Positions 35,113-46,085 of a stretch of DNA of 64,000 nucleotides are shown here, in pieces. The stretch lies in NCBI GenBank assembly GCA_951799425.1, contig OX637393.1, positions 39,753,744 to 39,817,743 of the forward strand, in the 5' to 3' direction. Below the pieces are notes generated by a model. That model ran no database searches, had not been told where the DNA came from, and saw only the letters and a program-made list of their open reading frames with translations. Numbering within the stretch: position 1 is the first letter of the stretch; each line of letters opens with the position of its first letter. The DNA is from Ilex aquifolium (taxonomy: Eukaryota; Streptophyta; Magnoliopsida; Aquifoliales; Aquifoliaceae). Both the position numbers and the translations under genes were made by a program.

Positions 35113-36438
35113 CAACATAAAATATTATACAAAGAATAAGAAGAAGATGATGATAAAAGTGTTTTTTTGAGGGAAGAGAAAATTGAATTATTGTAATTAA
35201 ATTAAGCTAATTATTAAGGACATGATTTTTTGTGTTTTATCACCTATGTGGTATGAGTGAAAATAGGGAGAATGAAAAATGGAGGAAGGAAAGTGGGAGA
35301 GAAAGAAAGAGTTTCCACTGTCTGGTTTGAAAAGAAAATGAGAGGGAATGGAAAGTTTGGATTATTCACTTTTCATCCAGCCCGCCAAAACCTTTCCCCC
35401 CACTTTTGGGCCGAAAACAGATTGAAAAAGTAGAGGCAAAATGGCTAACTAATAAAATTGACTATTTTATCTTTTTTAGTAGACAAAGATTCATTCTTCT
35501 ATTCTTGCTACCTAACAGATCATTAGTATCGTAGCGGCTTAAGAATTAAAATAAAAAAACTATTGGTGTTTTTTGGTCATTAAAAAAACCATTGTTAAAT
35601 ACCACCGTATAACAGTTGTTCTATTGGTTAGGTTAGAGTGTCCTATAAAGAAATGGAAAAAATATTCAATGTTTGTCAGCAGTCCCTTGTCAGTGCCTGA
35701 TTTCTAATATTCAAGGCATTCAATGTTTCTGCAGCACAAAGAATTTTGTAATATAATAATACAAATTATTAGATTTCATGCTTTTGTCGACTGATACATT
35801 TGAAATCAAAACACAAAGAGAGCGTGAAAAGCAAACTTGATATTATATCTACAGGTGTACCGACGGCAATAACAAAGAACAAAGTTTGCGTACAATAAAA
35901 ATGTAGAATACAATTTTTGCTTATAATTTCAGTAGCCTAAATCACACAAATTCCTGAACAGAATTTTATTACATAAATTTTTTTTAAACGGATACCAATT
36001 GAAAAACCTAATAGTCTTAAACAGATTGAATAGAAAATTAACCTTGATTCACGGGATCTATAACAACAATTCTTAATAGAGACATGCAGCGAAAATCTCC
36101 ACAAGAAAAATACCAAAAATATCGAATATAATCACGATCTTAATTCCCAGTAAATTGCAAATAAGTTTTTCAGAGAGAGAGATATTTTAAGCGTAATTAA
36201 GAGATGGAGTTTCTTAGGCAATTTATATCCCCTCACTGGTAACCAACTGCCTCACGTTAAAATAATCAGTATATAATTGTTCCCTCCCATCAGGGTAATT
36301 GTCAGAAAACTGATTATTTGTTAAACATGTTTCCTTGTACCTAGGACACCAATTTCATAAGGAAACTGTCCACTAACCTAACTAACATATATTAGGTCTT
36401 AATTAAGATATTTTTATCGCAAAACCCAAATCTGCACC
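35113..36438. other. Intergenic DNA, nothing recognised
   Basis: Apart from the duplicate at 35590-35705, no gene or repeat boundary is seen. Confidence 0.45.
35590..35705. repeat. Dispersed duplicate, copy 2
   Basis: Diverged copy of 34190-34304: same order of GGTTGTTCTATTGGTTAGGTT, CCTATAAAGAAATGG and AATATTCAATGTTTGTC. The hAT-like element lies next to the first copy only. Confidence 0.65.
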
Positions 36439-37087
36439 TTGTCAATTAAGGTCTATATATGGATCCCATTAAATAAGCTCAAATACTATACGACTTGCAT
36501 CACATGTGCATCAGATCTACTAGTAGAATACTATGAAGAAAAAACCATCTTCAAGATAGCCAAATCCCTCGGTAAACCAATCAAGGTAGGCATCTGCATA
36601 GCAACAAACGAAAGGGACAAATTTGCAAGAGTTTGCATAGACACAGACCAATCAAAACCTCTAATTCTAATCTATTATTACCAACTCGCAGGTAAACTGT
36701 TCAATGTGGTTTATGAGTGCCTTCATTCAACTTGTTTCTCCTGTGGAAGAATAGGCCACTTAGCAACCTACTGCCTCACAAAGCAAACCGCTGCTTCAAA
36801 GAACCGATGCCAACGGAAAAGAACCACCAGAAACGGTTAATTCCACTCAACGGTCATACTCTGACAAGGCACATGGGCAAAACTCAAGTCCAATCCCAGT
36901 GGATCCAAAAGATGATGAATCCAACTTCGGCCAATGGATGCTAGCCCAATCCAAACGAAGAAAAACATCTACCAACAAAAGCCCACGAACTCCAATGGGG
37001 TCAGACAGCCCAATAAGTTTCAGGTCCTACAGACCAGTGCACCACCACAGTCTCAACATGGGCCAATCCGCCAGAACTACCAACTAA
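36439..37087 (+). pseudogene. L1-type ORF1 (zf-CCHC_4) fossil
   Basis: A frame of about 133 codons (36439-36840) reads EYYEEKTIFKIAKSLGKPIK, then RDKFARVCIDTDQSKPL and a complete CX2CX4HX4C zinc knuckle (CFSCGRIGHLATYC). This is the zf-CCHC_4 region that follows DUF4283 in plant non-LTR ORF1 proteins. After a frame change, 36899-37087 gives FGQWMLAQSKRRK, the typical linker that follows. No reverse transcriptase is downstream and the N-terminal domain is missing, so it is a truncated, dead fragment. Confidence 0.65.
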
Positions 37088-37879
37088 ATAAATGATCCTT
37101 TGGAGGCAGGTATTTTTTTGTAGACTTATTTAGACTTAAGTCCACTCAAAAAACTTGTTTGGGAGTAAGTCCATTTTGATCTCCATGGTCCAAAATACCC
37201 TCAATAGTTATATTTAACTAAAACTTGTTTGAAAAAAACTAACTACTAATAAATTGAGAATTGTATTAATATTAACAACTCCTAACTTGAAAATTATGCT
37301 AGCGTTAAAATTATTTTTCTATATATATAGTAACATTAAATAGTAACATGCTCAACAAAAAAAAAATAGTAACATCAAATAGTAACATGCTTAATAAAAA
37401 ACTTAACTAAAAGTTTAATAATTGAAATAGAGTGACATCATACAATGAGTATTTATTTTGTTGTAGGCAAGACAATAGTTTTAAGTATTCACATATGGTG
37501 TCACTCTATTACAATAATTAAATTTTTAATTAAGTTTTTTATTGAGCATTTTACTGTTTGATGTTCTTATTTTTTTTGTTGAGCATGTTATTGTTTAATG
37601 TTACTATTTAATGTTATTATTATTATTATTATATAATTTTAATGCTAGCACAATTCCCAAGTTAGACATTGTTATATTTGAAAATATTGAAACTAACAAC
37701 GATAGACAATATTTATGATAGGAGTAATTAGGTAATACAAAAAAAAAAAAAAAATTTGAAATGTGTACTTAATGACAATAATTTGATGAAAAAGATGACT
37801 TAATGGAGCATAAGTCTAGCTGTGATATTTAAAGTGATGGAAAAGTGGATCCAAATAAAGTGAACGGCAGGGTGAGGCG
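37088..37879. other. AT-rich intergenic DNA, nothing recognised
   Basis: Contains locally repeated AATAGTAACATGCTCAA phrases (37340-37400) and their inverted forms (37560-37615), suggesting a decayed inverted-repeat element. No gene. Confidence 0.4.
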
Positions 37880-38723
37880 CGGACTAGGTCGCTCTCTTAA
37901 GACGATTCGCGCCCCTTTATGAAAGAATCACAGCACAGAAGGTATAGACGCGTCGTCCCCAGGATACAACAGCCCAGCCTATTGACTGTTGCTTCACTCA
38001 AATCTGTACAATCGAATGAAGCAGAAGCTTCACACACACCTTTTAATATTGCCCAGAAACTTATCTAAGAAAATATAGCTGATATGATATATATGTATAC
38101 TGAATATATGTACATATATATACTGATAATATATGTGTTTAATAGGCCGTAATTACTTCTATATTTAATTGGATAATAAATTAAAATATGACTGTTGGAA
38201 TACTAGCCGTTGAAGGCTTTTGGTATTCAGCAACTGAAATTTTAATATTGAAGTAATAACAGAAAATAATAATAAAAAGTGGATTTAATACCAGTAAATA
38301 TTTTATTTTAGTTTTGGCGAGCCAGGGGGACCCACTACCCGGGTCGTGGACTAGGTACAACCATGTCCGTTGAAGGCTTTTGGTATTCAGCAACTGAAAT
38401 TTTAATATTGAAGTAATAACAGAAAATAATAATAAAAAGTGGATTTAATACCAGTAAATATTTTATTTTAGTTTTGGCGAGCCAGGGGGACCCACTACCC
38501 GGGTCGTGGACTAGGTACAACCATGTGTTTCGTAGACTTTAGAAATCCGTATCTCCTCCGCTAGTCCCCCCCTGCGCACGTGAGAGTCTCAAGACCTCTC
38601 TTTGATTCAAAGGCTAGATAACACTAGTCTATATATATATTCAAGTATCTTTGGTCTTTTAGTCGATGTGGGATTGAGTTCCCACACAAGACAAAACACT
38701 CTTTTAGTTAAAATATTCTAACA
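37880..38723 (-). repeat. Copia-like LTR fragment, inverted
   Basis: On the minus strand it starts TGTTAGAATATTTTAAC and matches 931-1420 over several blocks (CTTCACTCAAATCTG region; CGTATCTCCTCCGC...GGCTAGATAACACT; GGGATTGAGTT). It is longer than that copy because it contains the 160-bp tandem duplication. The left end is approximate. Confidence 0.45.
38207..38526. repeat. Perfect 160-bp tandem duplication
   Basis: 38207-38366 and 38367-38526 appear identical base for base, from CCGTTGAAGGC to CAACCATGT. Each contains TGGCGAGCCAGGGGGACCC and a CTACCCGGGTCGTGG block. Confidence 0.95.
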
Positions 38724-39244
38724 ATAAGTCAAATAAGTTCTACAAAAAAAACCCATGGCCAAATCTCCGTATTTTTTAAACTATTGAGCCGACCCTGAAA
38801 ACCTCGGTGGATTAAAAATGACACATAACCATGCTGTGATTTTTATAATAAAATGCACCACTTAACTCTGTTAATGGCAAGATTAAAAAACATTCATACC
38901 CCTCCGTATGAATTTCACATACATGAATTTTACTCTGTCGTGCTATATAAATTTTAGACTGACTATTGTATTATTGAGCCAAATGAAATAGCAATTATTA
39001 ACAATAGAGATTAATTTAAACTGTCAGTGGGGGTTATGACCCCACATATATAAATTTAACTGTGCCATGTTGTGAGAGTAATAGCCTCACTATTTTGTTA
39101 TTAAGTGGAAATTCAATAACAGTTGGTTGCGACACAAATTGATCTAAACAATTAATGGAGCAATTAAAGCGATCTGATTGATTGTTATGTTATTGAGTGG
39201 AGGTGGGGCAACTAAACAATTAGACACAAATTGATCTAAACCAT
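38724..39244. other. Intergenic DNA with a dispersed duplicate
   Basis: 38810-38905 is similar to 40008-40105 (both contain ATGCACCACTTAACT and a following ACATTCATA...CCTCC). No gene. Confidence 0.45.
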
Positions 39245-39622
39245 ACCTCCAAAATTTACTATTTCAAAGGATATTTTTATAACTTTTGTGAGTTATTTTA
39301 CAATTAAAATATTTACCACTTTTGTGGTTAATTTACCATTTTTATGGGTGTTTTTACCACAGTTGTGGATATTTTTACTACATTTGTGGTAACTATTTTT
39401 ACCATATTTCTTAGGTACAAAAAAATTATCACTTTTATGGGTGATTTACTATATTTGTGGGTGTTTTTACAGCAATTTTAGATGTTTTTACCACTGTTGT
39501 GGTAAATATTTTTACTATTTTTTTGAGTACCACAATAATAATAAAACTAATCACAAATGTGATAAAAGTTACCACAAATATGATAAATAGAGATATGATA
39601 CCGAAATTTATCTGAATGTACC
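39245..39622 (-). mobile_element. MITE, inverted copy of the 4828-5162 element
   Basis: It shares TTACTATTTCAAAGG, GTGAGTTATTTTACAA and the ACCACAAATATGATAAATAG end, in the opposite orientation. One terminus is lost. Confidence 0.55.
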
Positions 39623-40535
39623 GTTCTCAACTCCATGGAATGGAATAGTAGTGATGTAGTTCGTCTTGGCAATGGCTCCACGTACAGGTCGTGCTAGGAA
39701 TGAGTTGACTGACTTTTTTTTATTACTAAGTCAATAGTCATGATATTGATGGCTTCTAAATTCTAGTGGATGACAAGGTGTGGCCTGTAAATTATCCAAA
39801 GACTTCGGTACTCTATTTTATTGGATATCACTTTGCCAAGAAACAGAAGCAAAAGTAGAAGTATATCATTATCTTAATAACTATACAACAATAGATCAGT
39901 AAGAAAAATTGGATCCAATCAAAGGGTTTGCAATCGTGGGGTACGTGTGATTGATAATGTTATTGGATATATATGTAATTAAAGTTCTATGCATCTACCA
40001 ACCTATGGATTAAAAAATGGCACATAACCTGTTGTAAATTTTAGACTAAAATGCACCACTTAACTCCATTAATGACAAGATTAAAAGACATTCATAGCCC
40101 TCCACTCTTCTTCTCCGGCAAACCCACCCCCGTTCTTCTTCTCTGGTCTAACAGACCCTCCATATCCATTTAAAAAATCTCCAAACAAACCAAAAAACAA
40201 TCAAAATGACATAGCATATCACCACCAGTCCACATCACCAAAAACCCAAAATCCAATCAAATAAACAAAATCCAAAATAGAAAAATCCAATGGAGGAGGT
40301 AGGTGGCTGCCGATTGGAGGAGGTAGGTGGTGGAGGTAATGGCAGTTGACGAGAAAGAGGACGAAAGAGAGAGAGGAGGGGGGGGGGGGGGGGATGGTCT
40401 TTGTGAGGAACACAGAATGAGCAGAGGGAAAGGGGGATGAGGATATTTTGGTCTTTTCAAATTTCCTTGTTCATACTCAATCTCTCAGATGATGCATTTT
40501 CCACACGTCCAGTTAAATTAAACAAAAAATGTAAC
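39623..40535. other. Intergenic DNA flanking the CACTA element
   Basis: No supported gene. It contains the duplicate at 40008-40105 and a poly(G) tract near 40378-40393. Confidence 0.45.
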
Positions 40536-40538
40536 AAT

Positions 40539-41345
40539 CACTACAACAAAAAGTATTTTTTGCGACGTTTTTAAATTTGTCGCAAATAGATTCCTATTAG
40601 CGACGAATTTTTAATTTCGTCGCAAATTTCAGTTTTGGTAAATTTTTTAGCGACGTTTTTAAAAAACGTTGCAAATAAACATTTTACTTAAATAAGAAAT
40701 TTAAAAAATATCAATTTAATTGACTTTTAGCGACGTTTTTAAAAAACGTCGCAAATAAATATTTTACTTAAATAAAAACTTTTAAAAAAATATCAATTAA
40801 TTCACTTTTAGCGACCTTTTTTAAAAACGTCGCAAATAAACATTTTACTTAAATAAAAAATTTTAAAAATATCAATTGAATTGACTTTTAGCGACGTTTT
40901 TAAAAAATGTCGCAAATACACATTTTACTTAAAAAAAAACTTTAAAAAAAATATCAATTTAATTGACTTTTAGCGACATTTTTCAAAAACGTCGTAAATA
41001 AATATTTTACATAAATAAAAAATTTAAAAAATATCAATTGAATTGACTTTTAGCGACGTTTTTAAAAAACGTCGCAAATACACATTTTACTTAAAAAAAA
41101 CTTTAAAAAAAATATCAATTTAATTGACTTTTTTTCAAAAACGTCGCAAATAAACATTTTACTTTAATAAAAACATTAAAAATATCAATTTAATTAACTT
41201 TTAGCGACTTTTTTCAAAAAGGTCGCAAATAAAAATTTTACTTAAATAAAAAATTTAAAAAATATCTTTTTAATTGACTTTTAGCGACGTTTTTAAAAAA
41301 CGTCGCAAATAAACATTTTACTTAATAAATAATTTTAAAAAAAAT
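40539..41345. repeat. CACTA left subterminal hairpin repeats
   Basis: About ten units of roughly 80 bp (starts near 40562, 40600, 40651, 40730, 40811, 40893, 40975, 41055, 41206, 41285), each with a GCGACGTTTTT...AAAAACGTCGC inverted repeat joined by CATTTTACTTAAATAAAAA and ATATCAATTTAATTGACTTT. Subterminal repeats bind transposase in this superfamily (family knowledge). Confidence 0.9.
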
Positions 41346-44150
41346 ATCAATTTAATTCACATGTTAATTTGAATGTTAATTTAATGAAATTTAAAGTCGA
41401 TTTGATGAAATTACATGTTAATTTGATGAAATTAAATGTCAATTTGATAAATTGAATGTTAATTTGATGAAACTGAATGTCAATTTGATAAATCGAATGT
41501 TAATTTAATGAAATAGAAAGTCGATTTGATGAAATTACATGTTAATTTGATGAAATTGAATATCCATTTCATAAATTGAATGTTAATTTGATGAAATTGA
41601 ATGTCAATTTGATAAATTGAATGTTAATTTGATGAAATTGAATGTCAATTTGATAAATCGAATGTTAATTTAATGAAATTGAAAGTCAATTTGATGAAAT
41701 TACATGTTAATTTGATGAAATTGAATGTCAATTTAATAAATTGAATGTCAATTTAATAAATTGAATGTTAATTTGATTAAATTGAATGTTAATTTGATAA
41801 ATTGAATGTTAATTTAATGAAATTGAAAGTCTATTTGATGAAATTACATGTTAATTTGATGAAATTGAATGTTAATTTGATAATTTGAATGTTAATTTAA
41901 TGAATTGGGTGTTAATTTAATGAAATTGAAAGTTTATTTGATTACTTTAAATGTTTAATTGAATGTTCATTTGATAAATTGAATGTTAATTTGATGAAAT
42001 TGAATGTCAATTTGATAAATTGAATGTTAATTTAATAAAATTGAAAGTCGATTTGATGAAATTACATGTTAATTTGATGAAATTGAATGTCAATTTAATA
42101 AATTGAATGTTAATTTGATGAAATTGAATGTCAATTTGATAAATTGAATGTTAATTTAATGAAATTGAAAGTCGATTTGATGAAATTACTTGTTAATTTG
42201 ATGAAATTGAATGTTAATTTGATAATTTGAATATTAATTTGATGAATTAGGTGTTAATTTAATGAAATTGAAAGTTTATTTGATTACTTTAAATGTTTAA
42301 TTGAATGTTCATTTGATAAATTGAATGTCAATTTGATAAATTGAATGTCAATTTGATAAATTGAATATTAATTTGATGAAATTGAATGTCAATTTGATAA
42401 ATCGAATGTTAATTTAATAAAATTGAAAGTCGATTTGATGAAATTACATGTTAATTTGATGAAATTGAATGTCAATTTAATAAATTGAATGTTAATTTGA
42501 TTAAATTGAATGTCAATTTGATAAATTGAATGTCAATTTGATAAATTGAAAGTTAATTTAATGAAATTGAAAGTTTATTTGATGAAATTACTTGTTAATT
42601 TGATGAAATTGAATGTTAATTTGATAATTTGAATGTTAATTTGATGAATTGGGTGTTAATTTAATCAAATTAAAAGTTTATTTGATTACTTTAAATATTT
42701 AATTGAATGTTAATTTGATAAATTGAATGTCAATTTGATAAATTGAATGTTAATTTAATAAAATTGAAAGTCGATTTGATGAAATTACATGTTAATTTGA
42801 TGAAATTGAATGTCAATTTAATAAATTGAATGTTAATTTGATGAAATTGAATGTTAATTTGATAAATTGAATGTTAATTTAATGAAATTGAAATTCGATT
42901 TGATGAAATTACTTGTTAATTTGATGAAATTGAATGTTAATTTGATAATTTGAATGTTAATTTGATGAATTGGGTGTTAATTTAATGAAATTGAAAGTTT
43001 ATTTGATTACTTTAAATGTTTAATTGAATGTTAATTTGATAAATTGAATGTCTATTTGGTAAATTGAATGTTAATTTGATGTAATTGAATGTCAATTTGA
43101 TAAATCGAATGTTAATTTAATGAAATTGAAAGTCAATTTGATGAAATTACATGTTAATTTGATGAAATTGAATGTCAATTTAATAAATTGAATGTTAATT
43201 TGATGAAATTGAATGTCAATTTGATAAATAGAATGTTAATTTGATGAAATTGAAATTCGATTTGATGAAATTACATGTTAATTTGATGAAATTGAATGTT
43301 AATTTGATAATTTGAATGTTAATTTGATGAATTGGGTGTTAATTTAATGAAATTGAAAGTTTATTTGATTACTTTAAATGTTTAATTGAATGTTAATTTG
43401 ATAAATTGAATGTTAATTTGATGAAATTGAATGTCAATTTGATAAATTGAATGTCAATTTGATAAAACGAATGTTAATTTAAAGAAATTGAAAGTCGATT
43501 TGATGAAATTACATGTTAATTTGATGAAATTAAATGTCAATTTGATAAATTGAATGTTAATTTGATGAAATTGAATGTCAATTTGATAAATCGAATGTTA
43601 ATTTAATGAAATTGAAAGTCGATTTGATGAAATTACATGTTAATTTGATGAAATTGAATATCCATTTCATAAATTGAATGTTAATTTGATAAAATTGAAT
43701 GTCAATTTGATAAATCGAATGTTAATTTAATAAAATTAAAAGTCGATTTGATGAAATTACATGTTAATTTGATGAAATTGAATGTCAATTTAATAAATTG
43801 AATGTTAATTTGATGAAATTGAATGTCAATTTGATAAATTGAATGTTAATTTAATGAAATTGAAAGTCGATTTGATGAAATTACATGATAATTTGATGAA
43901 ATTGAATGTTAATTTGATAATTTGAATGTTAATTTGATTAATTGGGTGTTAAGTTAATGAAATTGAAAGTTTATTTGATTACTTTAAATGTTAATTTCAT
44001 GAAATTGAAAGTCGATTTGATGAAATTACATGTTAATTTGATGAAATTGAATGTCAATTTAATAAATTGAATGTTAATTTGATGAAATTGAATGTCAATT
44101 TGATGAAATTACATGTTAATTTGATGAAATTGAATGTCAATTTAATGTTA
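41345..44150. repeat. Minisatellite, higher-order AT-rich array in CACTA
   Basis: About 2.8 kb of basic units of 19-23 bases such as TTAATTTGATGAAATTGAATG and CAATTTGATAAATTGAATG, arranged in a higher-order period of about 120-130 bases. The period is marked by GATTTGATGAAATTACATG (for example near 43507, 43628, 43756, 43880). A second marker, GAATTGGGTGTTAATTTAATG, comes every second or third period. No coding capacity. Confidence 0.93.
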
Positions 44151-44154
44151 ACTA

Positions 44155-44580
44155 GTTATTAGCGACATTTTTATAAATCATCGCAAAAAAGTGATTCCCT
44201 CCAAAATTTTTTGTGGCGGGAAAAATGGCTCCCAAATATTTTAAAGGTGGAAGGAAGAGACATATTAATATTATTTGCGACGTTTTTATAAATCGTAGCA
44301 GAAGTCAAAATTTTATTTTTATTTTTGAATTAAATAAATAAGTATGAGATGAAATATTAATATTATTAGCGACGTTTTTAAAAATCGTCGCAGAAGTCAA
44401 AACTTTATTTTTGAACTCTGAGTGGGAAGATGAAATAGTAATATTATTAGCGACGTTTTTGTAAATCGTCGCAGAAGTCAAAATGAATTAAGTAAATAAC
44501 TATCGGGGAAGGAGATGAAATATTTAATATTATTTGCGACATTTTTAGAAATCGTCGGAGAAGTCAAAATTTAATTTTTA
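44155..44580. repeat. CACTA internal GCGACG repeats
   Basis: Five diverged units of 80-110 bp containing GCGACGTTTTTATAAATCGTCGC-like hairpins followed by AGAAGTCAAAAT, between the minisatellite and the captured genes. Confidence 0.8.
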
Positions 44581-44921
44581 TTTAGCTGCCTCGCGCCAGA
44601 CTCACGCCTCTCTCTGCCTCGCCCAACTCCCAAATACCTAACCCTAATCGCCATCTACACCAGTGAATTGCCACTGCCACCGAAGCCGCCGGGGTACCAC
44701 CACCAGTGAAAACCAAGATCAGGACGAAGACTGGTAAACCCCTTTTTTTTTTTCAGACCTTGAGTTGTTGAAGGAAGAGGACAGAGGAAGAGTGAACTTG
44801 GAACCCTCGATCGAGTAGAGTGACAGTGCCAAAACCCATTGTCCAGAAACCACCGAAACCCCTTCAAATCCCTCGCACAAACCTCTCTCCTCATGGTTTG
44901 AACAGTATTTAATTCCTGTAA
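44581..44921 (+). other. Leader region upstream of the captured PDLP gene
   Basis: GC-rich, C-rich sequence (CGCGCCAGACTCACGCC, GCCACCGAAGCCGCCGG) unlike the flanking AT-rich repeats. It may be 5' UTR or promoter carried along with the PDLP exon. No start codon upstream opens a long frame on this strand. Confidence 0.35.
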
Positions 44922-46085
44922 ATGGGTTCGTCTTCATTTTCCAATCCATTCTCTCTCCTGTTGGTCTTCCTTGCTTGCTTCGCCATTATTGGGTCCTCTT
45001 CAGATCACACAAACTTGGTTTACAAAGGATGTGCAGACGAGAAATTCCAAGACCCAACTGGTGTTTACACTAAAAATCTCAAAACCCTTTTTGACACCCT
45101 GGTTTCCCAATCTTCCACCAACAAATTCTACAAGATAACCGTCGGCGACGGCCAATCGGCCATTCTTGGTATCTTTCAGTGCAGAGGTGACCTCTCAAAT
45201 GCTGATTGTAGCAACTGTGTGAGCAAAGCTACAGATAGGTCACGAAAATTGTGTGGCGAAACCATAGCTGCTAGGATTCAACTCAGTGGGTGTTACATAA
45301 GGTATGAGGTGTCTGGATTTAGGGAGGCCTCTGGGACTGAGTTGTTGTACAAGGTTTATGGGTCGACTCAGGCGAGTGGGACTGGTTTTACGGAGAGGTT
45401 GGACTCGGCTCTGGGTGAGATAGTGAAGGGTGTACAAAGTGGGAATGGGTTTTACACAGGTGAGTATGAGTCGGTGTATGTGTTGGGTCAGTGTGAAGGT
45501 GATTTGGGAAGTGGGGACTGTGTGGACTGTGTGAAAACTGCTGCGGAGAGAGACAAAAGTGAATGTGGTTCCTCATTATCAGGTCAAATATATCTTCAAC
45601 AGTGCTATATTAGCTACAGTTACTATCCAAATGGGGTACCCAGGGACTCACAATCATCATCATCATCATCATCATCATCAGGTAAACTAAGATATTTTTT
45701 TCTGGGATATTAATGTTTCTATCAATGGTATTTTCCATGATTTTATAAGAATGTGAGAATGATAGGAAGATTATTAAGATAATTAGACAATCCAGAGGTC
45801 TAATATGTGACATATAAGTGGGGTCTTGAATTGGTTAAATATATATTCAGATTTTAATGGGTCTCAGGTGTTTTGATTGCTGTAGGGACAGGGCAGAGAA
45901 ATACACAGAAGACAGTGGCCATTGTTTTGGGAGGGGTGGTAGGTTTGGGGAAAAGGTTTCTACTTTTCTCATGTTGCTTATTATTCTTGTTTGTCCAGGT
46001 GGTGGTCAAAATGAGAACTCTCAGCGGCACGCGGAAGAGCTTGAAGACAAAAAATGCATACATGACCCATCTTGCAATAATCTAG
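44922..46085 (+). CDS. Captured PDLP-like DUF26 gene, chimeric 3' end
   Basis: Exon 1 (44922-45681) encodes a signal peptide (MGSSSFSNPFSLLLVFLACF) and two complete DUF26/Gnk2 domains with the CX8CX2C signature at CRGDLSNADCSNC and CEGDLGSGDCVDC, then QIYLQQCYISYSYYPNGVPR and a Ser run. This is the architecture of plasmodesmata-located proteins (PDLPs), type-I membrane proteins that regulate plasmodesmal opening and callose. GT at 45682 and AG at 45884-45885 give a 204-bp intron in correct phase. Exon 2 continues TGQRNTQKTVAIVLGGVVGLG, the start of the PDLP transmembrane segment. At about 45945 the sequence switches to the intron of the captured OTU7-like gene, yet the frame stays open and still encodes a hydrophobic stretch (FLLFSCCLLFLFV) and a basic tail, stop at 46085. 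The joined product is 319 aa. Expression is untested; it could be a decaying transduplicate. Confidence 0.75.

Noticed and set aside
37860-38000. GC-rich stretch (GCGCGGACTAGGTCGCTC) considered as tRNA or organelle-derived
   Set aside because: No cloverleaf could be drawn, and the block aligns partly with the Copia-like LTR fragment at 931-1480.
44655-44949. Two minus-strand ORFs upstream of and overlapping the PDLP start
   Set aside because: No recognisable product; they lie in the leader and exon of the plus-strand gene.
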